Source: Candidatus Amulumruptor caecigallinarius (lineage in GTDB: Bacteria; Bacteroidota; Bacteroidia; Bacteroidales; Muribaculaceae). Taken from it: a stretch of 64,000 bases of DNA. Below, piece after piece: positions 36,885 to 46,600 of the stretch. Position 1 is the stretch's first letter. Each line of letters begins with the position of its first letter. The stretch covers positions 1 to 64,000 of the forward strand of contig JAMPDP010000005.1 of the NCBI GenBank assembly GCA_023665605.1. Direction: 5' to 3'. The notes under the pieces are model-generated. The model had not been told where the DNA came from, made no database searches, and saw only the letters and a list, made by a program, of their open reading frames with translations. Position numbers and translations under genes: made by a program.

Positions 36885-37973
36885 ATGACGTTTCAACGAG
36901 TGCGCATGTTGGTGCGCTTCATCACTTGCTTCCTCCTGCTTATGGCTGTGGCAGTGCAGCGTGACGGCTCAGTCTTCGGCCATGACTTGCTTCAGAAGGA
37001 GGCTGTCCACGATGAGGATTCAGCCATAACCTTCAGTGGTGCCTCTGTCACCGTCAACACCACTTCAATAGCCTCCGACATCAAAGGTTATGGAGGTCCT
37101 GTACCATTGGAGATTACTATCAGCGATGACCAAATCACCTCCGTGACACCCTTGAAGAATGCAGAGACAGCACCCTTCTTCACACGCGTCGTCGAGGAAA
37201 TAATTCCGCAATGGGAGGGTGTTCCAGTGAATGACGTGGCCGGCAGAGAGGTGGATGCCGTTACCGGTGCCACATTCTCATCACGCGCTGTCAACGCCAC
37301 TGTCAAGGCCGGCGTGGCTTATTATTTGAGCAATGTAGAGTCTGTCAAGCAGCCGGCTCATGCAAACGGCTCATTCTCCCTCTCGCTCAAATGGTTGGCC
37401 GTGCTCGCCGTGATTTTATGCGCATCCATACTCCCGATATTCATCCATGACCGACGCTACCGCTACATCCAGCTTGCACTAAATGTGATAATTCTCGGAT
37501 TTTGGAGCGGCACGTTCCTCTCTTACGAGGTGATGGTTAATTACATGGCCAACGGCTTCAACATACTCCAATCTCTCCCCATCCTGCTAATGCTCACCAT
37601 AGCCTTCATATTTCCCTATTTCGGCCGCAAGAGTCATTACTGCACGTGGGTGTGTCCGCTCGGTTCTCTTCAGGAGCTTGCGGGTAGATCCACGCGATTC
37701 AAACTCCCTATGTCGCCGCGCTTGGTCAAAGCCTTAACCGCATTTCAAGAGTGTCTTTGGTTCCTGCTCATGTTCGTGATGTGTGCGGGTCTATGGACCG
37801 AGTGGATGGGCTGGGAGCTCTTCACCGCCTTTTTATTTAAGCAAGCCTCGACAGGAATTCTTATTGCGACCATCCTTTTCATTTTGCTCTCGGTGGTGGT
37901 GAACCGTCCCTACTGCCGCTTCGTATGCCCCACGGGGTGCCTTTTCCAGATAACACAAAATCCCGATAAATAA
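36885..37973 (+). CDS. Membrane FMN-binding and 4Fe-4S protein, NosR/RnfG-like
   Basis: 362 residues from the ATG at 36885; the frame also allows a start at 36846. An N-terminal helix precedes a periplasmic FMN-binding domain (about 30-160), with DAVTGATFSS as the likely site where FMN is covalently held on Thr. Five further helices follow with two CxxxCP motifs, CTWVCPLG and CRFVCPTG, of the Fer4_5 type that anchor Fe-S clusters. The layout is that of NosR-like electron carriers across the membrane. It ends 2 bp before an exported nitroreductase, the likely partner. The electron source and acceptor are unknown. Confidence 0.82.
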   Translation: MTFQRVRMLVRFITCFLLLMAVAVQRDGSVFGHDLLQKEAVHDEDSAITFSGASVTVNTTSIASDIKGYGGPVPLEITISDDQITSVTPLKNAETAPFFTRVVEEIIPQWEGVPVNDVAGREVDAVTGATFSSRAVNATVKAGVAYYLSNVESVKQPAHANGSFSLSLKWLAVLAVILCASILPIFIHDRRYRYIQLALNVIILGFWSGTFLSYEVMVNYMANGFNILQSLPILLMLTIAFIFPYFGRKSHYCTWVCPLGSLQELAGRSTRFKLPMSPRLVKALTAFQECLWFLLMFVMCAGLWTEWMGWELFTAFLFKQASTGILIATILFILLSVVVNRPYCRFVCPTGCLFQITQNPDK

Positions 37974-37975
37974 CC

Positions 37976-38629
37976 ATGAACACTTCCCGATTGCTGAACA
38001 TTTTACTTGCAGTGACGCTTGTGGTACTTTCTGTCAGGCTGGTGAAGGATGACGGAAGACCCCAGGTCGACGCTGTAACCGAATCTCCAGAAGCTATCAT
38101 TATGGACAACATTCTGAGCCGTACAAGCATCCGCGACTATCAGGCCAAACCCGTGGAAGATGCCAAAATCGAGCAGATGCTCCGAGCTGCCATGGCCGCT
38201 CCGACGGCTGGCAACAAGCAGCCTTGGCGCTTCATCGTAATCAAAAATCGCGCCACACTCGACTCTATCGCGACTAATTTCCGCAACATACAGATGGCTG
38301 CCAAGGCACCGCTGGCCATAGTGGTGTGCGGCGACTTGAGCGTCACTTTCCCCGGAGAGGGCATTGAATACTGGGTACAGGATGCCTCAGCTGCCACCGA
38401 GAACCTCCTCCTTGAGGCTCATGCTCTGGGACTCGGCGCTGTGTGGTGTGGTATTTACCCCATCAGCGAGCGCGTGACCACACTCAAGCAGATGCTGGAC
38501 ATCCCCGACGGCATCGTGCCTCTGAATGTAATCCCCATAGGCTATCCCGCCGAGAGTCCGGCACCAAAGGACAAGTGGAAGCCCGAGCAGATACACTACG
38601 AGAAGTGGACTGACACTGCTGCCAAGTAA
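37976..38629 (+). CDS. Nitroreductase-family flavoprotein with N-terminal export signal
   Basis: 217 residues. The nitroreductase fold starts at about residue 43: RTSIRDYQAKPV, the FMN site MAAPTAGNKQPWRFIVI, WVQDASAATENLLLEAHALGLGAVWCGIYP and IPIGYPAE. Ahead of it lies a hydrophobic segment (about 5-21, LLNILLAVTLVVLSVRL), a signal anchor or signal peptide that cytosolic family members lack. This places the enzyme in the periplasm, tethered to the inner membrane. Electrons could come from the FMN/Fe-S membrane protein encoded immediately upstream. The substrate is unknown. Confidence 0.87.
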   Translation: MNTSRLLNILLAVTLVVLSVRLVKDDGRPQVDAVTESPEAIIMDNILSRTSIRDYQAKPVEDAKIEQMLRAAMAAPTAGNKQPWRFIVIKNRATLDSIATNFRNIQMAAKAPLAIVVCGDLSVTFPGEGIEYWVQDASAATENLLLEAHALGLGAVWCGIYPISERVTTLKQMLDIPDGIVPLNVIPIGYPAESPAPKDKWKPEQIHYEKWTDTAAK

Positions 38630-38669
38630 CCTCCGTAGTGGTCCATCTTCACACTATTTCGGCTCACAG

Positions 38670-38701
38670 TTGTGTGATTTCACACCAAAACGCTATATTT
38701 G
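38670..38701 (+). promoter_or_regulatory. Promoter for ppdK
   Basis: TTG (38670-38672), 21 bp, TATATTTG (38694-38701), with a second TTTG downstream. The leader to the ATG would be about 65 bases. Confidence 0.65.
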
Positions 38702-38772
38702 CATCATCTTTGCATCAATTCTGACAATCATATCATAAATTAACCTTAACACATACCCCCAATTAACCTACA

Positions 38773-41487
38773 ATGAAGCGAGTCTATACATTCGGCGACG
38801 GACATGCCGAAGGCGATGCCTCGATGCGTAACCTCCTCGGAGGTAAGGGTGCCAATCTGGCCGAGATGAACCTGCTCGGTATGCCCGTACCTCCCGGATT
38901 CACCATCACCACCGAGGTGTGCACCGAATACACCCAGTACGGACGCGACGAAGTGGTGAAGCGTCTTGGCGAAGATGTCAAGAAGGCAATCGCCCATGTC
39001 GAGAGCCTTACCGGCAAGAAGTTTAATGACCCCGCAAACCCGCTGCTCGTCAGCGTGCGCTCAGGTGCTCGTGCCTCTATGCCCGGCATGATGGACACTG
39101 TGCTTAACCTCGGCATGAACGATGCTACCGTGGCGTCCCTCGCTGAGAAGAGCGGCAACGCACGCTTCGCTTGGGACAGCTACCGTCGTTTCGTGCAGAT
39201 GTATGGCGACGTGGTCCTTGGCATGAAGCCCAAGAGCAAGCAGGACATCGACCCCTTCGAGGAGATTATGGACAAGGTGAAGGCCGCCAAGGGCGTGAAG
39301 CTCGACACTGAGCTCGACGTGGACGACCTCAAGCAGCTTGTCAAGCTCTTTAAGGGTGCCGTCAAAGAGTACACCGGCAAGGACTTCCCCGATGATGCCT
39401 GGGAGCAGCTGTGGGGCGGTATCTGCGCCGTGTTTGACTCATGGATGAACGAGCGCGCCATCATCTACCGTCGCATGAACCAGATTCCCGAGGAGTGGGG
39501 TACAGCAGTCAATGTACAGGCCATGGTTTATGGCAACATGGGCGACAACTCCGCTACCGGCGTGGCTTTCAGCCGCGATGCCGCTACCGGCGAGAACATC
39601 TTTAACGGCGAGTATCTCATCAACGCTCAAGGCGAGGATGTGGTGGCCGGTATCCGCACACCCCAGCAGATTACCGTTGAGGGCTCACGTCGCTGGGCCG
39701 CCCTCCAGGGTATCTCAGAGGAGGAGCGTGCTGCCAAGTATCCCTCACTTGAGGAGTCAATGCCCGTTTGCGCCGCTGAGCTCATCGCCATCGCAAACAA
39801 GCTTGAGGCTTACTACAAGGATATGCAGGACATGGAGTTCACCATTCAGGACGGCAAGCTCTGGATGCTCCAGACACGCAACGGCAAGCGCACCGGTGCT
39901 GCCATGGTGAAGATTGCCATGGATCTGCTCCGCGAAGGTGTTATCGACGAGAAGACTGTAGTGCTCCGCATGGAGCCCCAGAAGCTCGACGAGCTGCTCC
40001 ACCCGGTGTTTGACAAGAGTGCCCTCAAGCACGCTAAGGTAGTGGCTAAGGGTCTTCCGGCATCTCCCGGTGCCGCAACCGGCCAGATTGTATTCTCAGC
40101 CGAGGATGCCGAGGCTTGGGCAGAGAAGAAGCGCAAGGTGGTTCTTGTCCGCATTGAGACCTCTCCCGAGGATCTCCGTGGCATGGCCGTGGCTCAGGGC
40201 ATCCTCACTATGCGCGGTGGCATGACCAGCCATGCAGCCGTTGTGGCCCGCGGTATGGGCAAGTGCTGCGTCAGCGGTGCCGGCGAAATCCGCGTCGACT
40301 ACAAGGCTAAGACCGTCACCATGGATGGCAAGACCTACAACGAGGGTGACTGGATTTCACTTAACGGCTCCACCGGTGAGGTATATGACGGTCAGGTACC
40401 CACCACAGAGCCCGAGCTCGGCGGTGACTTCGGTGCTATTATGAACCTTTCTGACAAGTTCACCAAGTGCCTCGTGCGCACCAATGCCGACACCCCCCGC
40501 GATGCCAAGCAGGCACGCCACTTCGGTGCACAGGGCATAGGCCTGTGCCGTACAGAGCATATGTTCTTCGAGGGCGACCGCATCAAGGCCGTACGCGAAA
40601 TGATTCTTGCCTCCGATGAGGAAGGCCGCCGCCAGGCCCTCGCCAAACTCCTGCCCATGCAGCGTGGCGACTTCGAAGGCATCTTCGAGGCAATGGACGG
40701 CTTCGGTGTCACCATCCGTCTGCTCGATCCCCCTCTGCATGAGTTCGTACCTCACCAGACTGCTACTCAGAAGGAGCTTGCTGCAGAGATGGGGCTCACC
40801 CTTGAGCAGGTAAAGGCTAAGGTAGACTCCCTCGAAGAGTTTAACCCCATGCTCGGACACCGCGGCTGCCGCCTCGGCATCACCTATCCCGAGATTACCG
40901 AGATGCAGGCTCGTGCCATCATTGAGGCCGCACTTGCCGTCAAGGCGCGTGGCATAGATGTGCACCCCGAGATAATGATTCCCCTCGTAGGTTCACTCAA
41001 GGAGATTCAGAATCAGGCCAACGTCATCAACATCACCGCAGCCAAGGTGTTTGAGGAGAAGGGTCAGAGCGTGCCTTACAAGGTAGGTACCATGATCGAG
41101 GTGCCCCGCGCAGCCCTCACCGCCAATGAGATAGCCGAGGTAGCCGACTTCTTCTCATTCGGCACCAACGACCTCACCCAGATGACCTTCGGCTTCTCAC
41201 GTGATGACGCGCCCAAGTTCCTCAAGTTCTACAAGGAGCACGGCATCATCAAGACCGACCCCTTCGAAGTTCTTGATCAGGAAGGCGTAGGCCAGCTCGT
41301 AAAGATGGGCGTAGAGAAGGGTCGTTCCACCAAGCCCGAGCTCAAGGTAGGCATCTGCGGCGAGCACGGCGGCGAGCCCTCAAGCGTAAAGTTCTGTGCC
41401 AAGCTCGGCATGAACTACGTAAGCTGCTCCCCCTACCGAGTGCCCATCGCCCGCGTAGCTGCGGCGCAGGCTGCAATCGAAGATTAA
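38773..41487 (+). CDS. ppdK: Pyruvate, phosphate dikinase
   Basis: 904 residues. It interconverts pyruvate, ATP and phosphate with PEP, AMP and pyrophosphate. The N-terminal ATP-grasp part has GGKGANLAEMNLLGMPVPPGFTI (Gly-rich loop), the central swivelling domain has GGMTSHAAVVARGMGK with the phosphocarrier His, and the C-terminal PEP/pyruvate barrel has SFGTNDLTQ and GICGEHGG with the catalytic Cys. Length matches the family. Codon use is strongly biased, as in a highly expressed gene. It is monocistronic, with its own promoter and terminator. Confidence 0.98.
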   Translation: MKRVYTFGDGHAEGDASMRNLLGGKGANLAEMNLLGMPVPPGFTITTEVCTEYTQYGRDEVVKRLGEDVKKAIAHVESLTGKKFNDPANPLLVSVRSGARASMPGMMDTVLNLGMNDATVASLAEKSGNARFAWDSYRRFVQMYGDVVLGMKPKSKQDIDPFEEIMDKVKAAKGVKLDTELDVDDLKQLVKLFKGAVKEYTGKDFPDDAWEQLWGGICAVFDSWMNERAIIYRRMNQIPEEWGTAVNVQAMVYGNMGDNSATGVAFSRDAATGENIFNGEYLINAQGEDVVAGIRTPQQITVEGSRRWAALQGISEEERAAKYPSLEESMPVCAAELIAIANKLEAYYKDMQDMEFTIQDGKLWMLQTRNGKRTGAAMVKIAMDLLREGVIDEKTVVLRMEPQKLDELLHPVFDKSALKHAKVVAKGLPASPGAATGQIVFSAEDAEAWAEKKRKVVLVRIETSPEDLRGMAVAQGILTMRGGMTSHAAVVARGMGKCCVSGAGEIRVDYKAKTVTMDGKTYNEGDWISLNGSTGEVYDGQVPTTEPELGGDFGAIMNLSDKFTKCLVRTNADTPRDAKQARHFGAQGIGLCRTEHMFFEGDRIKAVREMILASDEEGRRQALAKLLPMQRGDFEGIFEAMDGFGVTIRLLDPPLHEFVPHQTATQKELAAEMGLTLEQVKAKVDSLEEFNPMLGHRGCRLGITYPEITEMQARAIIEAALAVKARGIDVHPEIMIPLVGSLKEIQNQANVINITAAKVFEEKGQSVPYKVGTMIEVPRAALTANEIAEVADFFSFGTNDLTQMTFGFSRDDAPKFLKFYKEHGIIKTDPFEVLDQEGVGQLVKMGVEKGRSTKPELKVGICGEHGGEPSSVKFCAKLGMNYVSCSPYRVPIARVAAAQAAIED

Positions 41488-41512
41488 GCGGTATATAACC
41501 CACTATCAATAA

Positions 41513-41556
41513 GATAGGCCGTAATGTCCTTATAGAAAAGGGCTTTACGGCCTATC
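41513..41556 (+). terminator. Terminator of ppdK
   Basis: GATAGGCCGTAA (41513-41524) pairs perfectly with TTACGGCCTATC (41545-41556); CCTT and AAGG can extend the stem inside the 20-base loop. TGTTCTT follows. It begins 26 bp after the ppdK stop. Confidence 0.75.
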
Positions 41557-41561
41557 CTGTT

Positions 41562-41927
41562 CTTAAACCGTCTGCACATTCCACTAAACCCGGATACATC
41601 AAAACCGACAAGGTTGTGACCTCAAGGCAGCTCGACAAGCATGGCGACATCACCGACCCGTTTGTCAACAGTTTCTGTTCACAACAAATCCTCTCGTACA
41701 ATGACAAACTGACCCTCCGAGATCTCGAATTGGACGGTGCTTCAAATTTTCAGAGCTGCGGTGAATGAACTCAACGACTATGACAACGACATTATCCGCA
41801 TCAAGACAAATCCGTGGGGAACGGCTCGACTCCCGGGGCGGAGCGAGCCGAGAAGAAAGCCATCAGCGCGGAGCGGTGCATAATTCAAAGAGTCCATACG
41901 ATTGCTGAATTCTCAGCAAAGGTATGA
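41562..41927 (+). pseudogene. Relic of a Bacteroidetes tyrosine recombinase
   Basis: No complete gene fits the 470-bp gap after ppdK, but frames read GYIKTDKVVTSRQLDKHGDITDP and, after a stop and a frame change, LNDYDNDIIRIKTNPWG and RAEKKAISAE. These resemble the N-terminal and core-binding parts of Bacteroidales integrases, where an NPW segment followed by AEKKAIS is common. The catalytic half is missing and the remaining pieces are out of frame. It marks past integration at this spot. Similarity is judged by eye. Confidence 0.55.
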
Positions 41928-41955
41928 ACCCTTTATGCAGTGTCAAAAGACGCGA

Positions 41956-43539
41956 TTACTCATGTAGAAGTGCTTGGATTATTTGCTCTCTTTTCATTTC
42001 AGTAGAGCGACAACCAAACCACATCCATCGTAAGTTCTCCATTCCTAAAACGGTTGCTCTGCGTTGCATCTCGGCAACAAATTCATCTGTGAATATTTCA
42101 ATCAAAGGGTCAGCTTTAGGCTCATTCGCCAATGGTGCTAAAAACAGAAAGCCATCGAAGTTATCTTCATAATTTCCGGTTGCGGTATTATATTTAATTT
42201 CGTATATGCCATCAAATGGTTCATTTCCAAAAGGAGAGTTCGCTAACTCAAAACCAATTGGTCGATTTCCATTCTGCTCAAAAGCAAGGTCAAAAATTCC
42301 TCCGCGTATTGCAGATTTATTACCACCTCGATTATCACCGGGAAGAACATGTTGAAAGATGGTAAATACGTTATCATTCCCAAGTCGTTCTGCGATTTGA
42401 GCACCGGCGGTTAATTCAGCCTCCTTTCCATGTGCTGATGATGCGATACCCATTTGTTTGGATTTATAGGCGTGGGCGCAGCCAACAAGAAATAAGTTGC
42501 TTCTTGAATCGGTGGACTGCATTATTGTATTCACTACAATATCAGCCATATGTGTATTCCTGTCTTCTGTCTCACGCGCATCTTCACGATTAGTGATGGT
42601 TGAATACGGAACCTGATAGTCTGCTAATACGACACGTATTTTTTTATTCTGAGGCAAGGAACGGTTAAGTTCCCATAGTTGGCATAAGAACTCAAATTCG
42701 CCTCTATCCCACCAACCATTTAATTGCTCATCTTGAAAAATTTTTATAATTATGTTAGAGTCGAGAGTATCAGATTTAAAGAATTCATCTATTGTCGGCT
42801 GATGATGTGATGGAAGTTCCATGAATACACAACCTACAATATCCGAAAATTCAGGAAGTGCTATAAGTCGCTTGAGCATATCCCAAGACACCTTTCTACG
42901 ATGATATTCACCGTTTATGACTAACTTATGCGAGTCTAACATATCAAGCACAAAAGACTCTGGAGAAGATGTAACGTTGGAGAGGTAATTGACAAATGGT
43001 GTTACATCTTTAGGATAATTATTTATAATTGCAATTCGCGGCAAATTATATAAAGCCATTGGCAATTGCTGTAACAGCTTGTCTTGTGCGTCGTTCCTAT
43101 CGTTAGCTATGGTTTGGCCACCATTAACCCATTGTCCATTTTCCAACCAACAATTATTTAAGAGGAAAATATCTTGTTCATCAGTATGAGTTACGATACA
43201 ACCTACAGAGTCACGGTACGTTACTATGTAGTCTATTTGTTCGTTCAGTACATATGTGCATAATGCTTCATCGACAATATCATCAGGAGTATTCTCATTA
43301 TCAAACTTTGATGAAGATATTTTATTCCAATTATCACCTTTGCCTGAAAGCCTTACCCATGCTCTTGATAAATAGTAATTGAGCGGAGTCGATAAGTTAA
43401 TAGAGTCAAGTTGAAACGCATTAACAGGCTTATCTACTTTCACCACTTTGAAATCTTGCAAAGATTGGGAGTAACAGCCCCAACTTGAAATAAAGAGGGA
43501 CAGACATAAAAAGATGAGGCGTATTGAGCGTATTGTCAT
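41956..43539 (-). CDS. Exported protein with ChaN/EreA/TraB-like motifs
   Basis: 527 residues. A signal peptide (about 1-24, with Cys22 in a weak lipobox) precedes an N-terminal region of about 170 residues that I do not recognise. From about residue 200 it shows spaced motifs recalling the erythromycin-esterase/ChaN/TraB (Tiki) folds: GEYH (210-213), a Glu in FMELPSH, DRNTHMADIV (326-335) and VGCAHAYK (352-359). These provide the His and Glu residues used by that group for catalysis or metal binding. It is AT-rich, has its own promoter, and lies between the integrase relic and the restriction locus. The substrate is unknown; this is a distant family guess. Confidence 0.6.
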   Translation of the reverse strand: MTIRSIRLIFLCLSLFISSWGCYSQSLQDFKVVKVDKPVNAFQLDSINLSTPLNYYLSRAWVRLSGKGDNWNKISSSKFDNENTPDDIVDEALCTYVLNEQIDYIVTYRDSVGCIVTHTDEQDIFLLNNCWLENGQWVNGGQTIANDRNDAQDKLLQQLPMALYNLPRIAIINNYPKDVTPFVNYLSNVTSSPESFVLDMLDSHKLVINGEYHRRKVSWDMLKRLIALPEFSDIVGCVFMELPSHHQPTIDEFFKSDTLDSNIIIKIFQDEQLNGWWDRGEFEFLCQLWELNRSLPQNKKIRVVLADYQVPYSTITNREDARETEDRNTHMADIVVNTIMQSTDSRSNLFLVGCAHAYKSKQMGIASSAHGKEAELTAGAQIAERLGNDNVFTIFQHVLPGDNRGGNKSAIRGGIFDLAFEQNGNRPIGFELANSPFGNEPFDGIYEIKYNTATGNYEDNFDGFLFLAPLANEPKADPLIEIFTDEFVAEMQRRATVLGMENLRWMWFGCRSTEMKREQIIQALLHE

Positions 43540-43562
43540 AATGAAAAGTCGTTAATTATACG

Positions 43563-43594
43563 CAAGGTTAAGCTTTTTCAACGGAATACACAAA
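43563..43594 (-). promoter_or_regulatory. Promoter of the exported 527-residue protein
   Basis: On the minus strand TTTG (43591-43594), 20 bp, TAACCTTG (43563-43570), one mismatch from consensus. It lies 24 bp upstream of the ATG, so the leader is short. Confidence 0.6.
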
Positions 43595-43650
43595 TCTGAC
43601 AAATGCTCCGATGTTGCGAGAGCCAGCCAACCTGCCGGCATGGTTTCTAT

Positions 43651-46600
43651 TTAAGTCAGTTGGTATTTCTTGAAGTTTTCGGCTTGCTCGATAACTTTTT
43701 TGTAGACCTTTTCGGCTTCTTTGGCCTCGGTTACCGGCGGGTATTTGTATTTCGAGCAAATCATTATGATGTCAAACTGCATCTGCGCGAGGATGTCGGC
43801 ACGGCGGAAGGCATCGGTGTATTGGGCGTTCTTCGTGAGCATTGCCTTGATCTCTTTGGCAATGTCAATCATCTTCTCGTCGGGGTAGTTGAACTTCATA
43901 TCTTCGCTGACCGACTTCAGGATGTCGAAGAATGCTTTTTCCTCATAGTCAATGCCGAGGGCTTCGTTGCTTGTGCGCTCCTTGTTGATTTGCTCCATCA
44001 AGTCCTTGATGCCGTCGGTTACGGCGGTCATTACCTGTTGGGCGAATACTGCATCGTCCGAACGGTCGTTGTACTCTTTGAGCAGATTTTTCAGCCGTTC
44101 GGCAAATTCCACGGCCTTGACCTTGTTGACCTTGCCGAGCTCTGAAATCTGCTGACGCAACAGTCGCTCAAGCAGTTTGAGACGTATGTTGGGCAGCTCT
44201 ATCTTGTCGATGCGTTCAAGATGCTTGGGGTCGAAAAGGTCGAGGTCGCCATGGGCATCCTCCACGATTTTGACCACTTCCTCCACACCGCTACTCTGCA
44301 AGGCTTCTTGCATGAGTTGGCGCACTCGCTTGTTCATCTCGTCAACATCGGGAGCATCGCCTTTGGTCATCTTGGCGACAACGGCACGGACGGCGGTGTA
44401 GAACACCACCTGTTCTCGTTGTTCCTTTGTGAAGTCCTCCGACGAGCTGCACATATTGAACGCCTGGCGCATACGCTTGGCGTGGCCCATAAAGAAGTTC
44501 TTGCGTTCCTCGTGTTCGAGGACGAAGTTGGCACCTCGGTTGAGAGTCTGCACCTGCTGCAATGGTGTGCCGGTGTAGAAGCCGCTTGCTTCGAAGCCAT
44601 GCATGATGATGTCGAGCGATTCAAGACTGTCCTTGACAATCTTGACAAACTCTGAAATGTCGTTTGTGGGGTCATCATCGTCACCGCCATTGCCGCCTTG
44701 CCCGCCACCACCGTATTGTTTGAGGGCGGCATTCATGCGCCGCTTGATGCCGAGGTAGTCCACCACCAGCCCTTTCTCCTTGCCGGGGCATACGCGGTTC
44801 ACGCGCGAAATGGTCTGAATGAGTGTGTGGCGTTGCAGCGGCTTGTCTATGTACATGGTGTCGAGACATGGCACATCGAAGCCGGTGAGCCACATATCCA
44901 CCACGATTACAATCTTGAAGTTGGAACCGGGTTGCTTGAACTGCGCAGCCCATTCGCGCATATCGGCTTTGTTGCCGAGCAGCTTGGCCATTTCCTCGGA
45001 GTCATCCTTGTTGGATGTCATCACCATCTTCACGCGCTCTATGGGCAGAAGTTTCTTCTTATCGTCTTCGCTGATATTTGCATCGGGGTCGCAAGGCAGT
45101 TTCTCGGCCCATTCAGGGCGCAGGGCTATGATGCGTTTGTAGAGTTCGAACGCTATCTCGCGGTTGGTGCAGACTACCATTGCCTTGCCGCACACCGTTG
45201 CGCCCTCGGCTATACGCTGCTCGTAGTGATTGACGAGATCGGCAGCCACGGCATCGAGGCGCTGCGGGTCGCCGATGATGGCTTCGAGGTTGGCGCTCTG
45301 CTGCTTGCTCTTGTTGATTTGTTCCTCGGTGCTTCCGGCTTTCTCGCAAGCCTCGTAGTATTGCTCTATCTCCTGAAGTTTGGCGTTGTCGGCCACCACT
45401 TTGGCTGCACGTCCTTCATAGACGATGCGCACGGTGATACCGTCATTTACCGAGTCAACCATAGTGTAGCGGTCAATCACGCCGCCAAACACTTCGATGG
45501 TTGAGTCAACCGGGGTGCCGGTAAAGCCCACATACAGGGCGTTGGGCAGCGACTGATGCAGATACTGGGCGAACCCGTAGGTGCGACGAATAGCCTCGGC
45601 TTTGCCGTCCTCGGCAAAACTCAGCGCGGTGGTCTCGCCCATGTTGGTCTGCGAGCGGTGGGCTTCGTCGGAGATGCAGATGATGTTGGATCGGTCGGAG
45701 AGCAATGATATGTCTTCCGAGAATTTCTGTATGGTGGTGAGGAACACGCCGCCACTTTTGCGGCCACGCAGTTTCTCGCCAAGGGTCTCACGACTGTCGA
45801 TTTGCTCGATTACGTTGTCGCCTATGAAGCGTTTCGCACGGATAAACTGGCTCGACAACTGGTCGTCAAGGTCTGTGCGGTCGGTGATGAGCAGAATGGT
45901 CGGGGAGCCAAGCTCACGACTGCGCATCAATTTGCGTGTCAGGAACAGCATGGCAAGGCTCTTGCCGCAGCCGGTGGCACCGAAGTATGTGCCGCCTTTG
46001 CCGTCGCCCAATTCGCGGTGACGCAATATGTTGTCATAGAGCAGCGTTGCGGCAAAATACTGCGGATAGCGGCATACAATCTTTTCCTCATGGGTTGAGC
46101 TGTCCGGGAAATACACGAAGTTGCGCACCACTTCGAGCAATCGGTCTTTGCGGAACAGGCCGTTCATCATTGTGGTGAGCGAGTCGAGGCCGTCGCTCGG
46201 GCGGTCTTCGGGATTTATGCGCTTCCAAGCGTAGAAATACTCATAGGGGGTGAACAGAGTGCCAAACTTGTTTTGCGCACCGTCGGAAATCACCACAAAA
46301 GCATTGTAGCGGAACAGCGAGGGTATGTCCTTGCGGTAGCGGGTACACAGTTGGGTGTGGGCGTTCAGCACCGTAACGTTCTCTTTGAGAGCGGTCTTGA
46401 ATTCGAGCACCACGATCGGCAGACCGTTGACATAGACCACGGCATCAGGCCGGCGGTTGCACTTCTCCACAATCTCCACCTGATTGACAATCTTGAAGTC
46501 GTTGGCTTCGGGATTGTCGAAGTCGATGAGCCGAATCCACACCGGTTGCTTTGTGGCATCATCACGCTTCAATGCAAATCCCTCAACTATCATCTGATGC

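Noticed and set aside
43568..43759. 63-residue minus-strand ORF between hsdR and the exported protein
   Set aside because: It overlaps the hsdR 3' end and the predicted promoter, and looks like a frame shadow.
44698..45504. 268-residue plus-strand ORF
   Set aside because: Antisense to hsdR, with no domain.
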